64,000 nucleotides of DNA from Pilibacter termitis (GCF_900167335.1 NZ_FUXI01000017.1:1-64000), one strand, 5' to 3'; counted from the first letter of the stretch, positions 34,985-46,837 are shown. Notes: generated from the letters alone by a model not told the origin. Translations and numbers: made by a program.

Positions 34985-36838
34985 TTACTTACTCTTTTCT
35001 AACTGCACAAGCTGTACAAATAATTGTTTTGCTAACTCATGGTTGCCAGCTTGTGATGCTTGGTGAAATTCTTCTTTTAATTTCATTTTTTTCTCCTGTA
35101 TCGAAGAACTTTGAACGACTGCGATTAAATCAAGAATTTCCTTTTCTTCCACTTCCTCTTCAAATCGAAGAGAAAAAATTTCCGTTGCTATATTTGACAA
35201 ATTTCCTTGCCTTACAAAACTCAAAAAATTTGCCGTGTTGAAATCACCGACTTGTCGGTCATAGGCTTGGTACAAAACGTAAAGTGTTTCATACGGCTCA
35301 TGATAAAAGTGAAATCCCTCAAAATAAGAGGAAAATCGTTTGTTTGCCGACTGATAAAAAATCCGATACAAAAGCTGTTGCTCCGCCAATTCGATTTTAG
35401 AAGTTTTCCGTTTTTGAACAGGCACTTCAACTGGTGGCGGAAGAATTTCCCTCTCAACAAACGCCTCTTCTTGAGGAGAAGGTGGTTGCACCGAAGAACG
35501 TTTCCCTTGTAACTCTTTTAGTTGATCTAATAATACTTTGTAGGAAAATCTTGGAAATTCCTGCGTGATTTCATTCAGATAGGCATCTATCTCAAGATTG
35601 GAGGAAACTTTCGCTAACTCTTGTAAAAGTGCATTAATATACCCAATCTGTTCTGCATGATTTTCTAAATTTTTCTCTATCCTGAGAAATCTTTTCCGAA
35701 ATTCAAACCAACTTATCCTACCGTTTTTCAATGTTTGCACAAGAGAAGTCTCACCGTATTTTCTCGCATACTCATCAGGGTCAAGTCCTTCTGAAAGCGA
35801 GACGATTTGTAGCGTCAGGCGAGGAAATTTTTCAAATAAATCAATTGCACGGTTGGTTGCTTTAATTCCTGCGTTGTCCCCGTCAAAAACGGTAATCACA
35901 CTTTTGCAAACCCGTGCAATTTGCTGGATTTGCTTGTCGGTCAAACTCGTCCCAAGAGAGGCAACTCCGTTTGGAATCCCTGCTTGATAGGCTGCAATCA
36001 CATCCATTTGTCCTTCAAAAAGAAACACTTCTCCTTGCTTGCGAATGGTATTTTTTGCTAGGTCAAGGTTAAACAGCAACTGACTTTTATTGAATATCAA
36101 ACTCTCTGGCGAGTTCATATATTTGGTTTTTTTGATGTCAGGATTAATTTTTGCCTCCTCAGCGGTAAAGACTTTTCTTCCACTAAATGCGACTACTTCC
36201 CCGTGTTCATTGCGAATTGGAAACATAATCCTGCCAGAAAATCGGTCAAATAATTCTCCGTCATCCCCTTCCAAAAACAAACCTGTTTTCAGTAAAACTT
36301 CTTTTTTTCTCCCTTGTTTTAGAAACAAAGTGGATAAAAATTTCCTATCGTCTGGTGAAAAACCGACACGAAACGTTTCAATCGTTTCTTCTGTTAACTC
36401 TCTGTTTTTTAAATAAGCAAGAGCTTTTTCCCCGACAGCTAAATCTTTCAGCACGTAAGCATATACTTCACACGCTTTTTCATGTATTTCGATTAATTCT
36501 TTTTTTTCGCTATTCTCAGTAGTTCGCGAGTTATTTGCCACAGCATACTCAAAAGGAATATGAGCATAGTTTGCGACTTCACTAATTGCCTCGACATAGG
36601 AAATGTTTTTTATTTCCTCGACAAATTTGAATACATCGCCACCTTTTCCACAACCAAAACAATGGAAAAATTGCTTATCCTCAATCACATTGAAACTAGG
36701 CGTTTTCTCTTGGTGAAAAGGACAAAGCCCTAAATAGTTCTTTCCTCGTTTCTCAAGTTGAACATATTGCCCTACAATATCTACAATATTCGCTTGTGAT
36801 TTTATTTCAGCAATGACATTATCAGGAATACGTGCCAT
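34985..36838 (-). CDS. dnaG: DNA primase
   Basis: Makes RNA primers at the replication fork. About 617 residues: the N-terminal CHC2-type zinc finger (GLCPFHQEKTPSFNV and FHCFGCGKGGD), the TOPRIM core (VFLFEGQMDVIAAYQAGI and VITVFDGDNAGIKATNRA), and a C-terminal helicase-interaction domain. ATG at 36838 is chosen because GGAGGAG lies just upstream; the extra 23 residues upstream are not primase-like. Confidence 0.97.
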   Translation of the reverse strand: MARIPDNVIAEIKSQANIVDIVGQYVQLEKRGKNYLGLCPFHQEKTPSFNVIEDKQFFHCFGCGKGGDVFKFVEEIKNISYVEAISEVANYAHIPFEYAVANNSRTTENSEKKELIEIHEKACEVYAYVLKDLAVGEKALAYLKNRELTEETIETFRVGFSPDDRKFLSTLFLKQGRKKEVLLKTGLFLEGDDGELFDRFSGRIMFPIRNEHGEVVAFSGRKVFTAEEAKINPDIKKTKYMNSPESLIFNKSQLLFNLDLAKNTIRKQGEVFLFEGQMDVIAAYQAGIPNGVASLGTSLTDKQIQQIARVCKSVITVFDGDNAGIKATNRAIDLFEKFPRLTLQIVSLSEGLDPDEYARKYGETSLVQTLKNGRISWFEFRKRFLRIEKNLENHAEQIGYINALLQELAKVSSNLEIDAYLNEITQEFPRFSYKVLLDQLKELQGKRSSVQPPSPQEEAFVEREILPPPVEVPVQKRKTSKIELAEQQLLYRIFYQSANKRFSSYFEGFHFYHEPYETLYVLYQAYDRQVGDFNTANFLSFVRQGNLSNIATEIFSLRFEEEVEEKEILDLIAVVQSSSIQEKKMKLKEEFHQASQAGNHELAKQLFVQLVQLEKSK

Positions 36839-36941
36839 AGTCTCCTCCTCACATTTACCATGAAAGAATAGCGTAAAAATCCAATTATTAGTATAGCACA
36901 AAACCACACCATTTCCAAGTGTTTTTTGTCTAAATAAAAAG

Positions 36942-36983
36942 CTATCGTTCTCTTCTCAGAAAAAACGGAGAAAAAAACGATAG
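36942..36983 (-). terminator. Intrinsic terminator of pflA
   Basis: CTATCGTT and AACGATAG form the base of a hairpin, followed on the minus strand by CTTTTTATTT, five bases past the pflA stop. Confidence 0.75.
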
Positions 36984-36987
36984 ATAT

Positions 36988-37758
36988 TTATATTTCTTTC
37001 GCATAACCAGTATAATCAGCCGTGTGTAGCAATTTGTTCGCATTTTCTACACGTGCTTTTGTTGGTGGTTCTAAATTTTCAAGGGGATATTTCATGTTCA
37101 TTTCTTTCCACTTGTATTCACCCATGGTGTGATAAGGAAGTACCTCAAATTTTTGAACATTTTTCAACTGTTTTACAAACTTATCTAAGGCGATTAAGTC
37201 CTCGTCAAAATCACTTCTAGTCGGTACTAGAACGTGACGAATCCAGACGGGTTGCCCTATATCTGAAAGAAATTGAGCAAGTTCTAGGATGTTTTCATTC
37301 CCCCAAGCAGTCAAAGTCTTATGACGAGCTGGATTGATTTCTTTAATGTCAAGCAAAATTAAATCGGTGTATTGCAATAACTCATTAAACTTAGAGAAAA
37401 ATGGTTCTTCACGTGTAAATGGTTTCCCACAAGAATCTAGCGTTGTGTGAATCCCTAGTGATTGTGCTTTTTTAAATAACGCAATCAGAAAATCAATTTG
37501 CAAAAGTGGCTCGCCACCGCTTACGGTAATGCCACCACGTTCACCCCAATATTCCTTGTATTTCATTGCCTCTTCCAAACAATCGTCTACCGTTCTCTCT
37601 GTTGCTGTCTCACTCGTCAATGCCCAAGTATCTGGATTGTGACAAAATTGGCAACGCATACGGCAACCTTGCATGAAGAAAATAAAACGAACCCCCGGAC
37701 CGTCTACACTTCCAAAGCTCTCTGTTGAATGAACAAGACCTGTAATTTCCTCTGACAT
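36988..37758 (-). CDS. pflA: Pyruvate formate-lyase-activating enzyme
   Basis: A radical SAM enzyme that installs the glycyl radical on pyruvate formate-lyase under anaerobic conditions. About 256 residues. The cluster motif CxxxCxxC is seen in GCRMRCQFCHNPDTWAL, followed by GGITVSGGEPLLQ. ATG at 37758 follows an AAGGGG site. The pflB partner, usually next door, is not adjacent here: rpoD-dnaG lies downstream and parC upstream. Confidence 0.95.
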   Translation of the reverse strand: MSEEITGLVHSTESFGSVDGPGVRFIFFMQGCRMRCQFCHNPDTWALTSETATERTVDDCLEEAMKYKEYWGERGGITVSGGEPLLQIDFLIALFKKAQSLGIHTTLDSCGKPFTREEPFFSKFNELLQYTDLILLDIKEINPARHKTLTAWGNENILELAQFLSDIGQPVWIRHVLVPTRSDFDEDLIALDKFVKQLKNVQKFEVLPYHTMGEYKWKEMNMKYPLENLEPPTKARVENANKLLHTADYTGYAKEI

Positions 37759-37798
37759 AATCAAACGCCCCTTTACCTAGTAATAAAATAGCAATAGA

Positions 37799-37868
37799 GT
37801 ACCTCTAAAAACTCACGCTTACTCAAAAATTGCTAATTTTGGTTTAAACGAAGTTTTTAGAGTTACCC
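37799..37868. repeat. Dispersed palindromic repeat, copy A (70 bp)
   Basis: Left end GTACCTCTAAAAACTC and right end AGTTTTTAGAGTTACCC are inverted. The interior is itself palindromic around AAAATTAGCAATTTT. It lies between the pflA start and the parC end. Confidence 0.75.
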
Positions 37869-37882
37869 ATATTATAACAAAT

Positions 37883-40348
37883 TTATTCGGTAGTATCTTC
37901 TTCTATGTTTACAAATCCTTGTTTGCGGACTTCATAAACGCCGTTTTCGACTTTTTCATCAATTGCAAATGAACCATTGCTTGTTCTCTCGCCGATTGGA
38001 TAGTTGTTTTCATCTACTTCAATTACTGTCCCTTTTGCAGTAGTAATGAGTAGTGGCGTGGCATTTGAACTGTTCATATACACTATGCGATGCGGGTTGT
38101 TTTTCAACTCTCGCAAGACCATTAATCCACGTTTTGCTCGACCAATTTGCAAGATTTCTTGAGCAAACATTCGTTTAATCGCTCCACGCTGAGTAACAAT
38201 TGTAATTGCCTCATCTGCTCCGTCATAAACAAGTAAACCATTCACCACATAATCTTCTTTTTTCAGATTAATAGACTTCACACCTGCTGCCGTTCTACCA
38301 ACGACTGGCACTTCGCTCAGTGGATAACGCAAGGCAAATGCCTTATTCGTTACTAAAAATACATCGAGCATTTCGTCTTTTTCGTCCACAAGAAAGACTT
38401 GCAACACTTCGTCTGTTTCACTTTTCAACTTCATAAACGTCGTTGCCTTTGATTTATACGTTCGCCAGATTTCAAAGTCGCACATTTTCGTTTGTTTGAT
38501 AAACCCTTCCTTTGTAAAGCTGACAAATAATTTTTCCTCGGACAATTTGTCGTACGAAAAGACTGCTAAAATTCGCTCGTCCATTGCAAAACCTGTAAGT
38601 GACTGTGTAATGTGTTCACCCAAATCTTTCCATTTCAAATCAGACAATTCATGCACAGGACGATAAATGACATTTCCTTTATTGGTGAAGAAAAGTAAAT
38701 GTGAAAGCGTATTGAGTTGTTTGGCAAACAGCACACTATCGCCTTCTTTTAATCCGACTTCTTCCGGCGTACTTGCAGTGTAACTACGCAAACTGCTACG
38801 TTTCACATAACCGTCACGTGTTACCACAACGACCACATCTTCACTTGCAATCAACACTTGTGTATCAATTTTGATTTCTTCAATTTTACGTTTAACCGTC
38901 GTCAATCGAGGAGTGGCAAATTCTTTTTTCACTTCACGCAATTCTTTTTTGATTACATTGAAAAGCGTTGCCTCCTCACTCAAGATTTTCTTTAATTCTA
39001 AAATGCGTTTGGCAAGTTCCTCTGCCTCTGTTTGAAGTTCTGTAATGTCCGTATTCGTCAAGCGGTAAAGTTGCAACACGACTATTGCCTCAGCTTGTGC
39101 CTCGGTAAAGCCATAGCTTGCCATTAAGTTTTTCTTCGCATCTTTTTTATCTTTCGATGCACGAATGGTACGAATGACCTTGTCTAAAATCGAAAGAGCC
39201 TTCATTAAACCTTCGACAATATGCTGACGTTTTTCCGCCTTATTCAACTCAAAGCGTGAACGTTTCGTAATCACGTCTACTCTGTGAGCAATGTAACTTC
39301 TCAAAATATGGAGCAAACCTACTTGTTTCGGTGTACGATTGTCGATTGCTACCATGTTAAAATTGTAACTAATTTGTAAATCTGTATTTTTCAGCAAATA
39401 ATTCAAAATCCCTTGAGCGTTTGCTTCTTTTTTCAGTTCAATGACAATCCGCAAACCTGTACGGTCTGTTTCGTCACGCACTTCAGAAATACCGTCAATT
39501 TTTTTCAACAAACGAATTTCGTCCATTTTTTTGATTAAATTTGCCTTATTCACTTCGTAAGGAATTTCTGTGACAACGATTTGCTCACGATTTCCTTTGA
39601 TTTGCTCAATCTCAGATTTAGAACGGAGAATCACTTTTCCTCGTCCAGTTTCATAGGCTTGCTTGACTTCGTTTGCCCCTTGCAAAATCGCTCCTGTCGG
39701 AAAATCTGGTGCAGGGATAAACTCCATGATTTTCTCTAAACTAGCATTTGGGTGGTCAATCAAATACACCACACCGTCAATGACTTCACCCAAATTATGT
39801 GGCGGAATCTCTGTCGCATACCCTGCAGAAATTCCAGTTGAACCATTGACCAGCAAATTAGGAAATTTTGCAGGCAAAACAGTCGGTTCTTTTTCCGTAT
39901 CATCAAAATTCCAGACAAAATCAACCGTTTCCTTGTCAATATCAGACAACAACTCACTCGAAAGTTTGGAAAGACGTGCCTCGGTGTAACGCATTGCCGC
40001 AGGGCTGTCGCCGTCCATTGAACCGTTGTTTCCGTGCATATCAATCAAGACATCACGCAATTTCCAGTCTTGACTCATACGCACCATTGCCTCGTAAATA
40101 CTTGAGTCCCCGTGCGGGTGATAGTTCCCCATAATATTTCCGACAGACTTCGCACTCTTACGATAGGCTTTTTCATAAGTATTTCCGTCTTTATTCATGG
40201 AAAATAAAATTCTACGTTGTACAGGCTTTAAGCCGTCACGAATATCAGGAATTGCACGCTCCTGAATAATATATTTTGAATAGCGTCCGAAACGCTCCCC
40301 CATTACTTCTTCTAGGGTTAGTTCTTGGATTTGTTCGTTTGTTGCCAA
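37883..40348 (-). CDS. parC: DNA topoisomerase IV subunit A
   Basis: The cleavage subunit of topoisomerase IV, which decatenates daughter chromosomes. 821 residues. The N-terminal winged helix has ERAIPDIRDGLKPVQRRIL and the quinolone region HPHGDSSIYEAMVRMSQDW, with the catalytic tyrosine in AAMRYTEARLS. The C-terminal domain has beta-pinwheel repeats. TTG start with GAGGTG upstream. Unlike the usual layout, an HNH endonuclease gene separates it from parE by about 800 bases. Confidence 0.97.
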   Translation of the reverse strand: MATNEQIQELTLEEVMGERFGRYSKYIIQERAIPDIRDGLKPVQRRILFSMNKDGNTYEKAYRKSAKSVGNIMGNYHPHGDSSIYEAMVRMSQDWKLRDVLIDMHGNNGSMDGDSPAAMRYTEARLSKLSSELLSDIDKETVDFVWNFDDTEKEPTVLPAKFPNLLVNGSTGISAGYATEIPPHNLGEVIDGVVYLIDHPNASLEKIMEFIPAPDFPTGAILQGANEVKQAYETGRGKVILRSKSEIEQIKGNREQIVVTEIPYEVNKANLIKKMDEIRLLKKIDGISEVRDETDRTGLRIVIELKKEANAQGILNYLLKNTDLQISYNFNMVAIDNRTPKQVGLLHILRSYIAHRVDVITKRSRFELNKAEKRQHIVEGLMKALSILDKVIRTIRASKDKKDAKKNLMASYGFTEAQAEAIVVLQLYRLTNTDITELQTEAEELAKRILELKKILSEEATLFNVIKKELREVKKEFATPRLTTVKRKIEEIKIDTQVLIASEDVVVVVTRDGYVKRSSLRSYTASTPEEVGLKEGDSVLFAKQLNTLSHLLFFTNKGNVIYRPVHELSDLKWKDLGEHITQSLTGFAMDERILAVFSYDKLSEEKLFVSFTKEGFIKQTKMCDFEIWRTYKSKATTFMKLKSETDEVLQVFLVDEKDEMLDVFLVTNKAFALRYPLSEVPVVGRTAAGVKSINLKKEDYVVNGLLVYDGADEAITIVTQRGAIKRMFAQEILQIGRAKRGLMVLRELKNNPHRIVYMNSSNATPLLITTAKGTVIEVDENNYPIGERTSNGSFAIDEKVENGVYEVRKQGFVNIEEDTTE

Positions 40349-40372
40349 GTTCTTTCACCTCGTTAATAAACC

Positions 40373-41107
40373 TTAAAGATACAATTCATACAACTCTTTT
40401 TCTGTAATCTCAATGCCAGTATTCAACAAATCTGTCACTTGTTTTTGGAATAAAAAATGTAGCATTTCTTTTTGTTCATTTGCCGTTGAAAAATGTATTT
40501 TTCGATGACAATTTGGACAAAGCGACAAAATGTTTGACACCGTATCAATGCCATAATCAAATAATCCTTGATAAGAAATTGGAATTAGATGATGTGCCTC
40601 TACATAATTTCTTTGAGTAGCTTTAGAAATAAATGTTTTGTGGTGTTTATCTATTTGACAAGAAAAATCATGATAATTCAATGCCATTTTGGCAATTTTA
40701 GGATTACGATAATACGTTTTTCTTCCATTCAGAATTACTTCTCTGCTTACTTTTACTGGTTTTATTTCTATTGTTTCTTCTTTTATCTCAACAACTTCAA
40801 CTTCTTGCTCGTAAACCATTTCGGTAGAGAAAATTTCTCTTTCTGAAAAACTCGCCACAAATTTCAAGTAGTTTGCAACAGCTGATGAATAAAAACGATT
40901 GGGATTTTTTTCCATAAGTCCTTCTAATACTTTTACATCTTTATAAAGTGTTTGAATACTGGATAAATCTTCCAATTCATAAAATGAAATCCCCAGCTCA
41001 TTGAAAATTCGATTATGTGCTTGAACAGCATTTTTCCGAATGGTACTCTCTGCCAGTCCACGTTTTTTCAAGTAATAAGAAAAGTTTTCTTTGTTAAAAA
41101 TAGACAT
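40373..41107 (-). CDS. HNH endonuclease inserted between parE and parC
   Basis: 244 residues. The C-terminal HNH domain is complete: the core VEAHHLIPIS (His172/His173), the central SNILSLCPNCHRKIHF with Asn192, Cys197 and Cys200 of a zinc knuckle, and His205. The N-terminal 90 residues (YLKKRGLAESTIRKNAVQAH) resemble a SAM-like DNA-binding fold of tyrosine recombinases. Family members include McrA-like modification-dependent nucleases and free-standing homing-type enzymes. GAGGTGGGG precedes the ATG. It is read with parE and parC, 24 bases before parC. Its presence in an essential two-gene operon is unusual. Confidence 0.85.
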   Translation of the reverse strand: MSIFNKENFSYYLKKRGLAESTIRKNAVQAHNRIFNELGISFYELEDLSSIQTLYKDVKVLEGLMEKNPNRFYSSAVANYLKFVASFSEREIFSTEMVYEQEVEVVEIKEETIEIKPVKVSREVILNGRKTYYRNPKIAKMALNYHDFSCQIDKHHKTFISKATQRNYVEAHHLIPISYQGLFDYGIDTVSNILSLCPNCHRKIHFSTANEQKEMLHFLFQKQVTDLLNTGIEITEKELYELYL

Positions 41108-41146
41108 TTCCCCACCTCATCATTGCTATGCCAAAACATTTTTTAC

Positions 41147-43228
<2,082 letters not shown>

Positions 43229-43271
43229 CTAAATCAGAGAAGTCTTTCAGAAAACTGAAAGAAACATTACA

Positions 43272-43293
43272 GGTACCTCTAAAAAAACTAATA
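43272..43293. repeat. Half copy of the dispersed palindromic repeat (copy E)
   Basis: GGTACCTCTAAAAAAACT matches one end of the family. It lies between the parE start and the ypmS end. Confidence 0.45.
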
Positions 43294-43332
43294 TATCCTT
43301 TTATCTTATCACGTCAATGAAACAAACACAAC

Positions 43333-43920
43333 TTACTCTCCCATAACGCAATCAAAAACAAATTTATCATTTACCACATCAATCAATTTCGCCTTTACTG
43401 CTAGATTATTTGGTAACTCTACTTTGTCTAAGCGAATCGTAACAATTTCTTTTTTTGCATTCAACTCTACATACTCTGGAAACTCGTTTGCCCCTTGGAT
43501 AAAACTCATAACCGTTGCTGTTGGAATGGAGAGCGTGCCTGCGGAAATTGTTTTTACTTTTAAATTGATATTACCGTCTTTGTTTGCTGACGGTGTAAAG
43601 TAAATATAAATTGGCACTTTAGAGCCTAGAAAATTATATTCTCCCTCAAAAACCGCCTCTTTGTCAATATAAAAAGAATAAGACGAATTTTTACTTTGAA
43701 ATTCTTTGAGAATGTGATTGATTAGCGTATTGAGTTTTGCTTTGTCCGTTTGAACAGTGGCGATGTCGAAATTTTTTTCCGCCTGAGCTACTTTATTCTC
43801 TAAGGATACTTCTCGAGTGGTCGTAATACGCAGAAAAACAATCAAACTCACACCTAGCATGAGAGCAAGCAAGAAGAGTGTAGCGTATTTCCAAATACTT
43901 TGTTTTATTTTTTCAACCAT
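43333..43920 (-). CDS. ypmS: DUF2140 (YpmS-like) membrane-anchored protein
   Basis: 195 residues. A single N-terminal membrane helix (YATLFLLALMLGVSLIVFL) is followed by an extracellular domain of mostly beta character (YNFLGSKVPIYIYFTP, GTLSIPTATVMSFIQGANEF). It is the DUF2140 family, found next to the GDSL lipase YpmR, as here. The function is not established; a lipid-binding-type fold has been suggested for relatives. It overlaps the ypmR 3' end, so translation is coupled. Confidence 0.85.
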   Translation of the reverse strand: MVEKIKQSIWKYATLFLLALMLGVSLIVFLRITTTREVSLENKVAQAEKNFDIATVQTDKAKLNTLINHILKEFQSKNSSYSFYIDKEAVFEGEYNFLGSKVPIYIYFTPSANKDGNINLKVKTISAGTLSIPTATVMSFIQGANEFPEYVELNAKKEIVTIRLDKVELPNNLAVKAKLIDVVNDKFVFDCVMGE

Positions 43921-44738
43921 AGTTTTTTCGTTCCCTCCATTTCTTCCAAAACAGCTTTTGCCATTAGTTGATACCCCGTATCATTCGGGTGAAATTGATC
44001 TTCTGTGAAAAGAGCATCGTTGACAACGGTTGTTGCCTCACCATTTTTTTCCTCGACCCCACCGTTTAACCCTTGTGAAATGAGGTCATTTACTGGCACG
44101 AAGAAACAATTTTCTTGTGCGGTTACAACTTTTTTCGTGCCGTCATTCCAATCATCAATGATTTCCTGCATTTCCTTTATCTCTGAGAAATTCAAATAAT
44201 ACGGATTATAAACGCCCACCACATAAATCGGTGCCGTTTTATTTCGCTCACGAATTTCGCTAATGATTCGCTGTATTCTCGCTTGATAAGCAACCTCAGG
44301 TTTGGTAAATGATTTTTTGGAAAGATTGGCGAAGTTTTCTTTAATTACTTTCATTATATCATTTCCGCCAACCGTAATCGTGAGAAAATCAGCCTTTTCA
44401 ATTCCTTTTTGAATTTCTTCTTTCTTTTGAATACGTGACAAAATCTGCTCTGATGTATTCCCGCTCACGCCAAAATTTTCACTTTTCACTACTACATCAT
44501 AGTCTTGCGACAAAAGGTTAGAAACAATCGGAATAAACCCGCCTTGCCCGGTAGAATCTCCCACCCCCTCTGTCAAGGAGTCACCAATTGCAGTATAGTA
44601 AAGTGTCGGAAACTCCTTGTTTGAGATGTCTTTTGACATTCTAGGACTTTCTGACTTTAAAATAAAATGAGTAAAAATCACTACACAAACGAACAATCCA
44701 ACAAACACACCTAAATCTATGAACACTCGTTTTTTCAA
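43905..44738 (-). CDS. ypmR: SGNH/GDSL-family lipase or esterase (YpmR-like)
   Basis: About 277 residues. One N-terminal membrane helix, then the SGNH hydrolase domain: block I GDSLTEGVGDS with catalytic serine, block II glycine in NFGVSGNTSE, block III TVGGNDIM, and block V DQFHPNDTGY with catalytic Asp and His. TTG at 44738 fits AGGAGG eight bases upstream; GTG at 44747 overlaps that site. It acts outside the membrane on an unknown ester. Paired with ypmS. Confidence 0.9.
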   Translation of the reverse strand: MKKRVFIDLGVFVGLFVCVVIFTHFILKSESPRMSKDISNKEFPTLYYTAIGDSLTEGVGDSTGQGGFIPIVSNLLSQDYDVVVKSENFGVSGNTSEQILSRIQKKEEIQKGIEKADFLTITVGGNDIMKVIKENFANLSKKSFTKPEVAYQARIQRIISEIRERNKTAPIYVVGVYNPYYLNFSEIKEMQEIIDDWNDGTKKVVTAQENCFFVPVNDLISQGLNGGVEEKNGEATTVVNDALFTEDQFHPNDTGYQLMAKAVLEEMEGTKKLWLKK

Positions 44739-44809
44739 AACAAACACCTCCTCTATGAATACTACGCTCCATACAAATACCGATAGCTAAACTATCGGCT
44801 TTGAAAAAG

Positions 44810-45652
44810 TTAATCCTCGTCTGTATAATATTCAATCGCAAATGCACCTTCGCCAGCGTGTGTCGCAATGACACTTCCTGTATAAAGAAACGGCAAATGA
44901 ATATCTGGAAAAAGTGTATTCAATTCTTTTTTAAATGGCTCTAAAAGTGCCGCCGCCCCAGCATGAGAAATCGCAATTTTCTCCAGATTCGGTGTCGTCA
45001 ACAACGTTTCACGAATATTTTCAAACCATTTATGAAACGTTTTGTTCCCTCGTCCTTTTGTTACCATGACAAGTCCTTCATCAACGGTCAACTCCATTAC
45101 TGCTTTAATATTTAACAGATTGGAAATCATCCCTGCTGTCTTACTGATACGTCCACTTTTGACAATATTATCAAGTGTTGCAATTGCAACAAATAGCTTT
45201 GTATTCTTTTTCATTTTTTCTAGTTTTTCTAGGATTTCTTCCTTGTTCGCTCCTGCTTGTGCCATTTCGGCTGCTTTAATCGCTTGAAATGCAAGAGCTT
45301 GGTCGATAAAACCAGAATCCAAAACCGTCACGTTTGCCTGCGTTAAATTGCTTGCTTGACGTGCCGCTTCAAAAGTTCCACTTAAATGTTTTGTTAAATG
45401 AATGGAAATAATTTCACAATCTGCATATTTGTCATATGCTTCTGCAAATAATCCAATCGCTGGCTGACTTGTTTTTGGCAAGGTTTCAGCCTGACGCATT
45501 AATTCAACAAATTTTTCGCCAGCTAGTTCATCATCTTGGTAAATTACCCCGTCAATCATTACTGAAAGTGGGACAATCTCAATCCCTAGCTTTTCTGCTA
45601 CACCCTCCTCAAAAATTGCTGAGGAATCTGTAACGATTTTAATTTTTGTCAT
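44810..45652 (-). CDS. DegV family fatty-acid-binding protein
   Basis: About 280 residues. KIKIVTDSSAIFEEGVAEKL, SQPAIGLFAEAYDKY, HLSGTFEAARQAS and the C-terminal SVIATHAGEGAFAIEYY are DegV hallmarks. DegV proteins (FakB type) bind acyl chains for phosphorylation by FakA, allowing use of exogenous fatty acids. ATG at 45652 is preferred over GTG 45661. It is monocistronic, with copy B of the palindromic repeat upstream. Confidence 0.93.
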   Translation of the reverse strand: MTKIKIVTDSSAIFEEGVAEKLGIEIVPLSVMIDGVIYQDDELAGEKFVELMRQAETLPKTSQPAIGLFAEAYDKYADCEIISIHLTKHLSGTFEAARQASNLTQANVTVLDSGFIDQALAFQAIKAAEMAQAGANKEEILEKLEKMKKNTKLFVAIATLDNIVKSGRISKTAGMISNLLNIKAVMELTVDEGLVMVTKGRGNKTFHKWFENIRETLLTTPNLEKIAISHAGAAALLEPFKKELNTLFPDIHLPFLYTGSVIATHAGEGAFAIEYYTDED

Positions 45653-45709
45653 AATAGTCACTCACACTTTCCCACTATTGCTCAGAAAACTCAACCTTCT
45701 CCTAAATAA

Positions 45710-45865
45710 GGGCACCTCTAAAAACTCGCACTTATCCTAAATTGCTAGTTTTCCGATTTTCTTCGTCAATCTCCTCAACCTATGAACCACATAGCTTTCG
45801 TCGATTTCCTCGAAAATCGAAAAAACTAGCTAATTTAGTCTTAAGCGGAGTTTTTAGAGATGCCC
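45710..45865. repeat. Dispersed palindromic repeat, copy B (156 bp, most complete)
   Basis: Ends GGGCACCTCTAAAAACTC and GAGTTTTTAGAGATGCCC are inverted, and similarity between the two arms extends about 55 bases inward (CTAAATT...GCTAGTTTT...CGATTTTC). The centre is a short non-palindromic stretch with no reading frame. It lies in the divergent region between degV and the hemolysin III gene. Confidence 0.85.
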
Positions 45866-45903
45866 TTAAAATAAAGAGAGTTGCCAAAAAATATTTTGTT
45901 TAG

Positions 45904-45932
45904 TTGGTTGACTGAGTATATTATGTTACAAT
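45904..45932 (+). promoter_or_regulatory. Promoter of the hemolysin III-like gene
   Basis: TTGGTT (45904-45909) and TACAAT (45927-45932) are 17 bases apart, on the plus strand. It is 190 bases from the start codon; the rest of this leader holds no gene. The whole 45653-46122 gap contains only repeat copy B and this promoter. Confidence 0.45.
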
Positions 45933-46122
45933 GGTTCAAACAAGATTATAACAAAAAAATAACAGAATTACGAACAAACTTTCTATTTTTTTTATAAGCT
46001 TTTAAAATAGTAAAGCTATTTTTAAAAAAGGGAAGTATAATAAATTCAACAAGACTCAAAGCAAGGCTCAAAATTACGAGCATGATAAGCAATGATTCAA
46101 ATTTAAAATCGGGGGGATTGAA

Positions 46123-46776
46123 ATGGAAAATCCAAAATTTACAAGAGGATACCTTATCCTAAATGAAGTATTAAATGCTGTTACGCATGGCATTGCGTGT
46201 GCGTTATCCATTGCAGGCTTGGTGATTCTTTTGCTAAAAGGAAGTCACACGGGTTCGCCAGTTTACATTGCTGCCTACGCTTTGTACGGTGCAACGTTGA
46301 TTTTGCTATTTCTGTCGTCAACGCTGTTTCACAGTTTAATTTTTACAAAAGCCAAAAAAGTGTTTCAAGTGTTTGACCATAGTTCGATTTTTCTTTTGAT
46401 TGCAGGGAGTTACACACCGTATTGTTTGCTTTCAATCAAAGGTTGGATGGGCATTACAATGCTTGTTGCCATTTGGGTTATTGCGATTTTAGGTGTCGTT
46501 TACAAATCCATTTTCCTACACAGACAAGAAAAAGTTTCTAAAATCTCTACGATTCTTTACGTCGCAATGGGCTGGATTTGTGTCTTTGCCATTCAACCAC
46601 TCTACAATGCACTTGGCATAAACGGCTTGATTTTACTTGTTTTAGGTGGGGTAAGTTATACTGTCGGAGCATTCTTTTACAGTTTAAAAAATGTAAGATT
46701 TATGCACGTCGTTTGGCATTTGTTTGTCATGGCAGGTGCGTGCTTTATGTTCTTCTCTATTCTTTTTAATACTTAG
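46123..46776 (+). CDS. Hemolysin III / PAQR family membrane protein
   Basis: 217 residues with seven membrane helices. Conserved polar residues typical of the HlyIII/YqfA family occur in NAVTHGIACALSIAG, SSTLFHSLIF with FDHSSIFLLIAGSYTP, and HVVWHLFVMAG, giving the metal-binding-type histidines of PAQR proteins. A GGGGGGATTG site precedes the ATG. Despite its name, a toxin role is not established; homologues affect membrane properties. Confidence 0.9.
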   Translation: MENPKFTRGYLILNEVLNAVTHGIACALSIAGLVILLLKGSHTGSPVYIAAYALYGATLILLFLSSTLFHSLIFTKAKKVFQVFDHSSIFLLIAGSYTPYCLLSIKGWMGITMLVAIWVIAILGVVYKSIFLHRQEKVSKISTILYVAMGWICVFAIQPLYNALGINGLILLVLGGVSYTVGAFFYSLKNVRFMHVVWHLFVMAGACFMFFSILFNT

Positions 46777-46791
46777 AGGGAACCTTAAACC

Positions 46792-46834
46792 AAAACGCAT
46801 GAAATCATTACAAACATTGATTTCATGCGTTTTT
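46792..46834. terminator. Strong bidirectional terminator
   Basis: AAAACGCATGAAATCA and its exact complement (46792-46807 with 46819-46834 approximately) lie between the convergent hemolysin III and helicase genes, with a run of seven T on the plus strand. Confidence 0.85.
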
Positions 46835-46837
46835 TTC

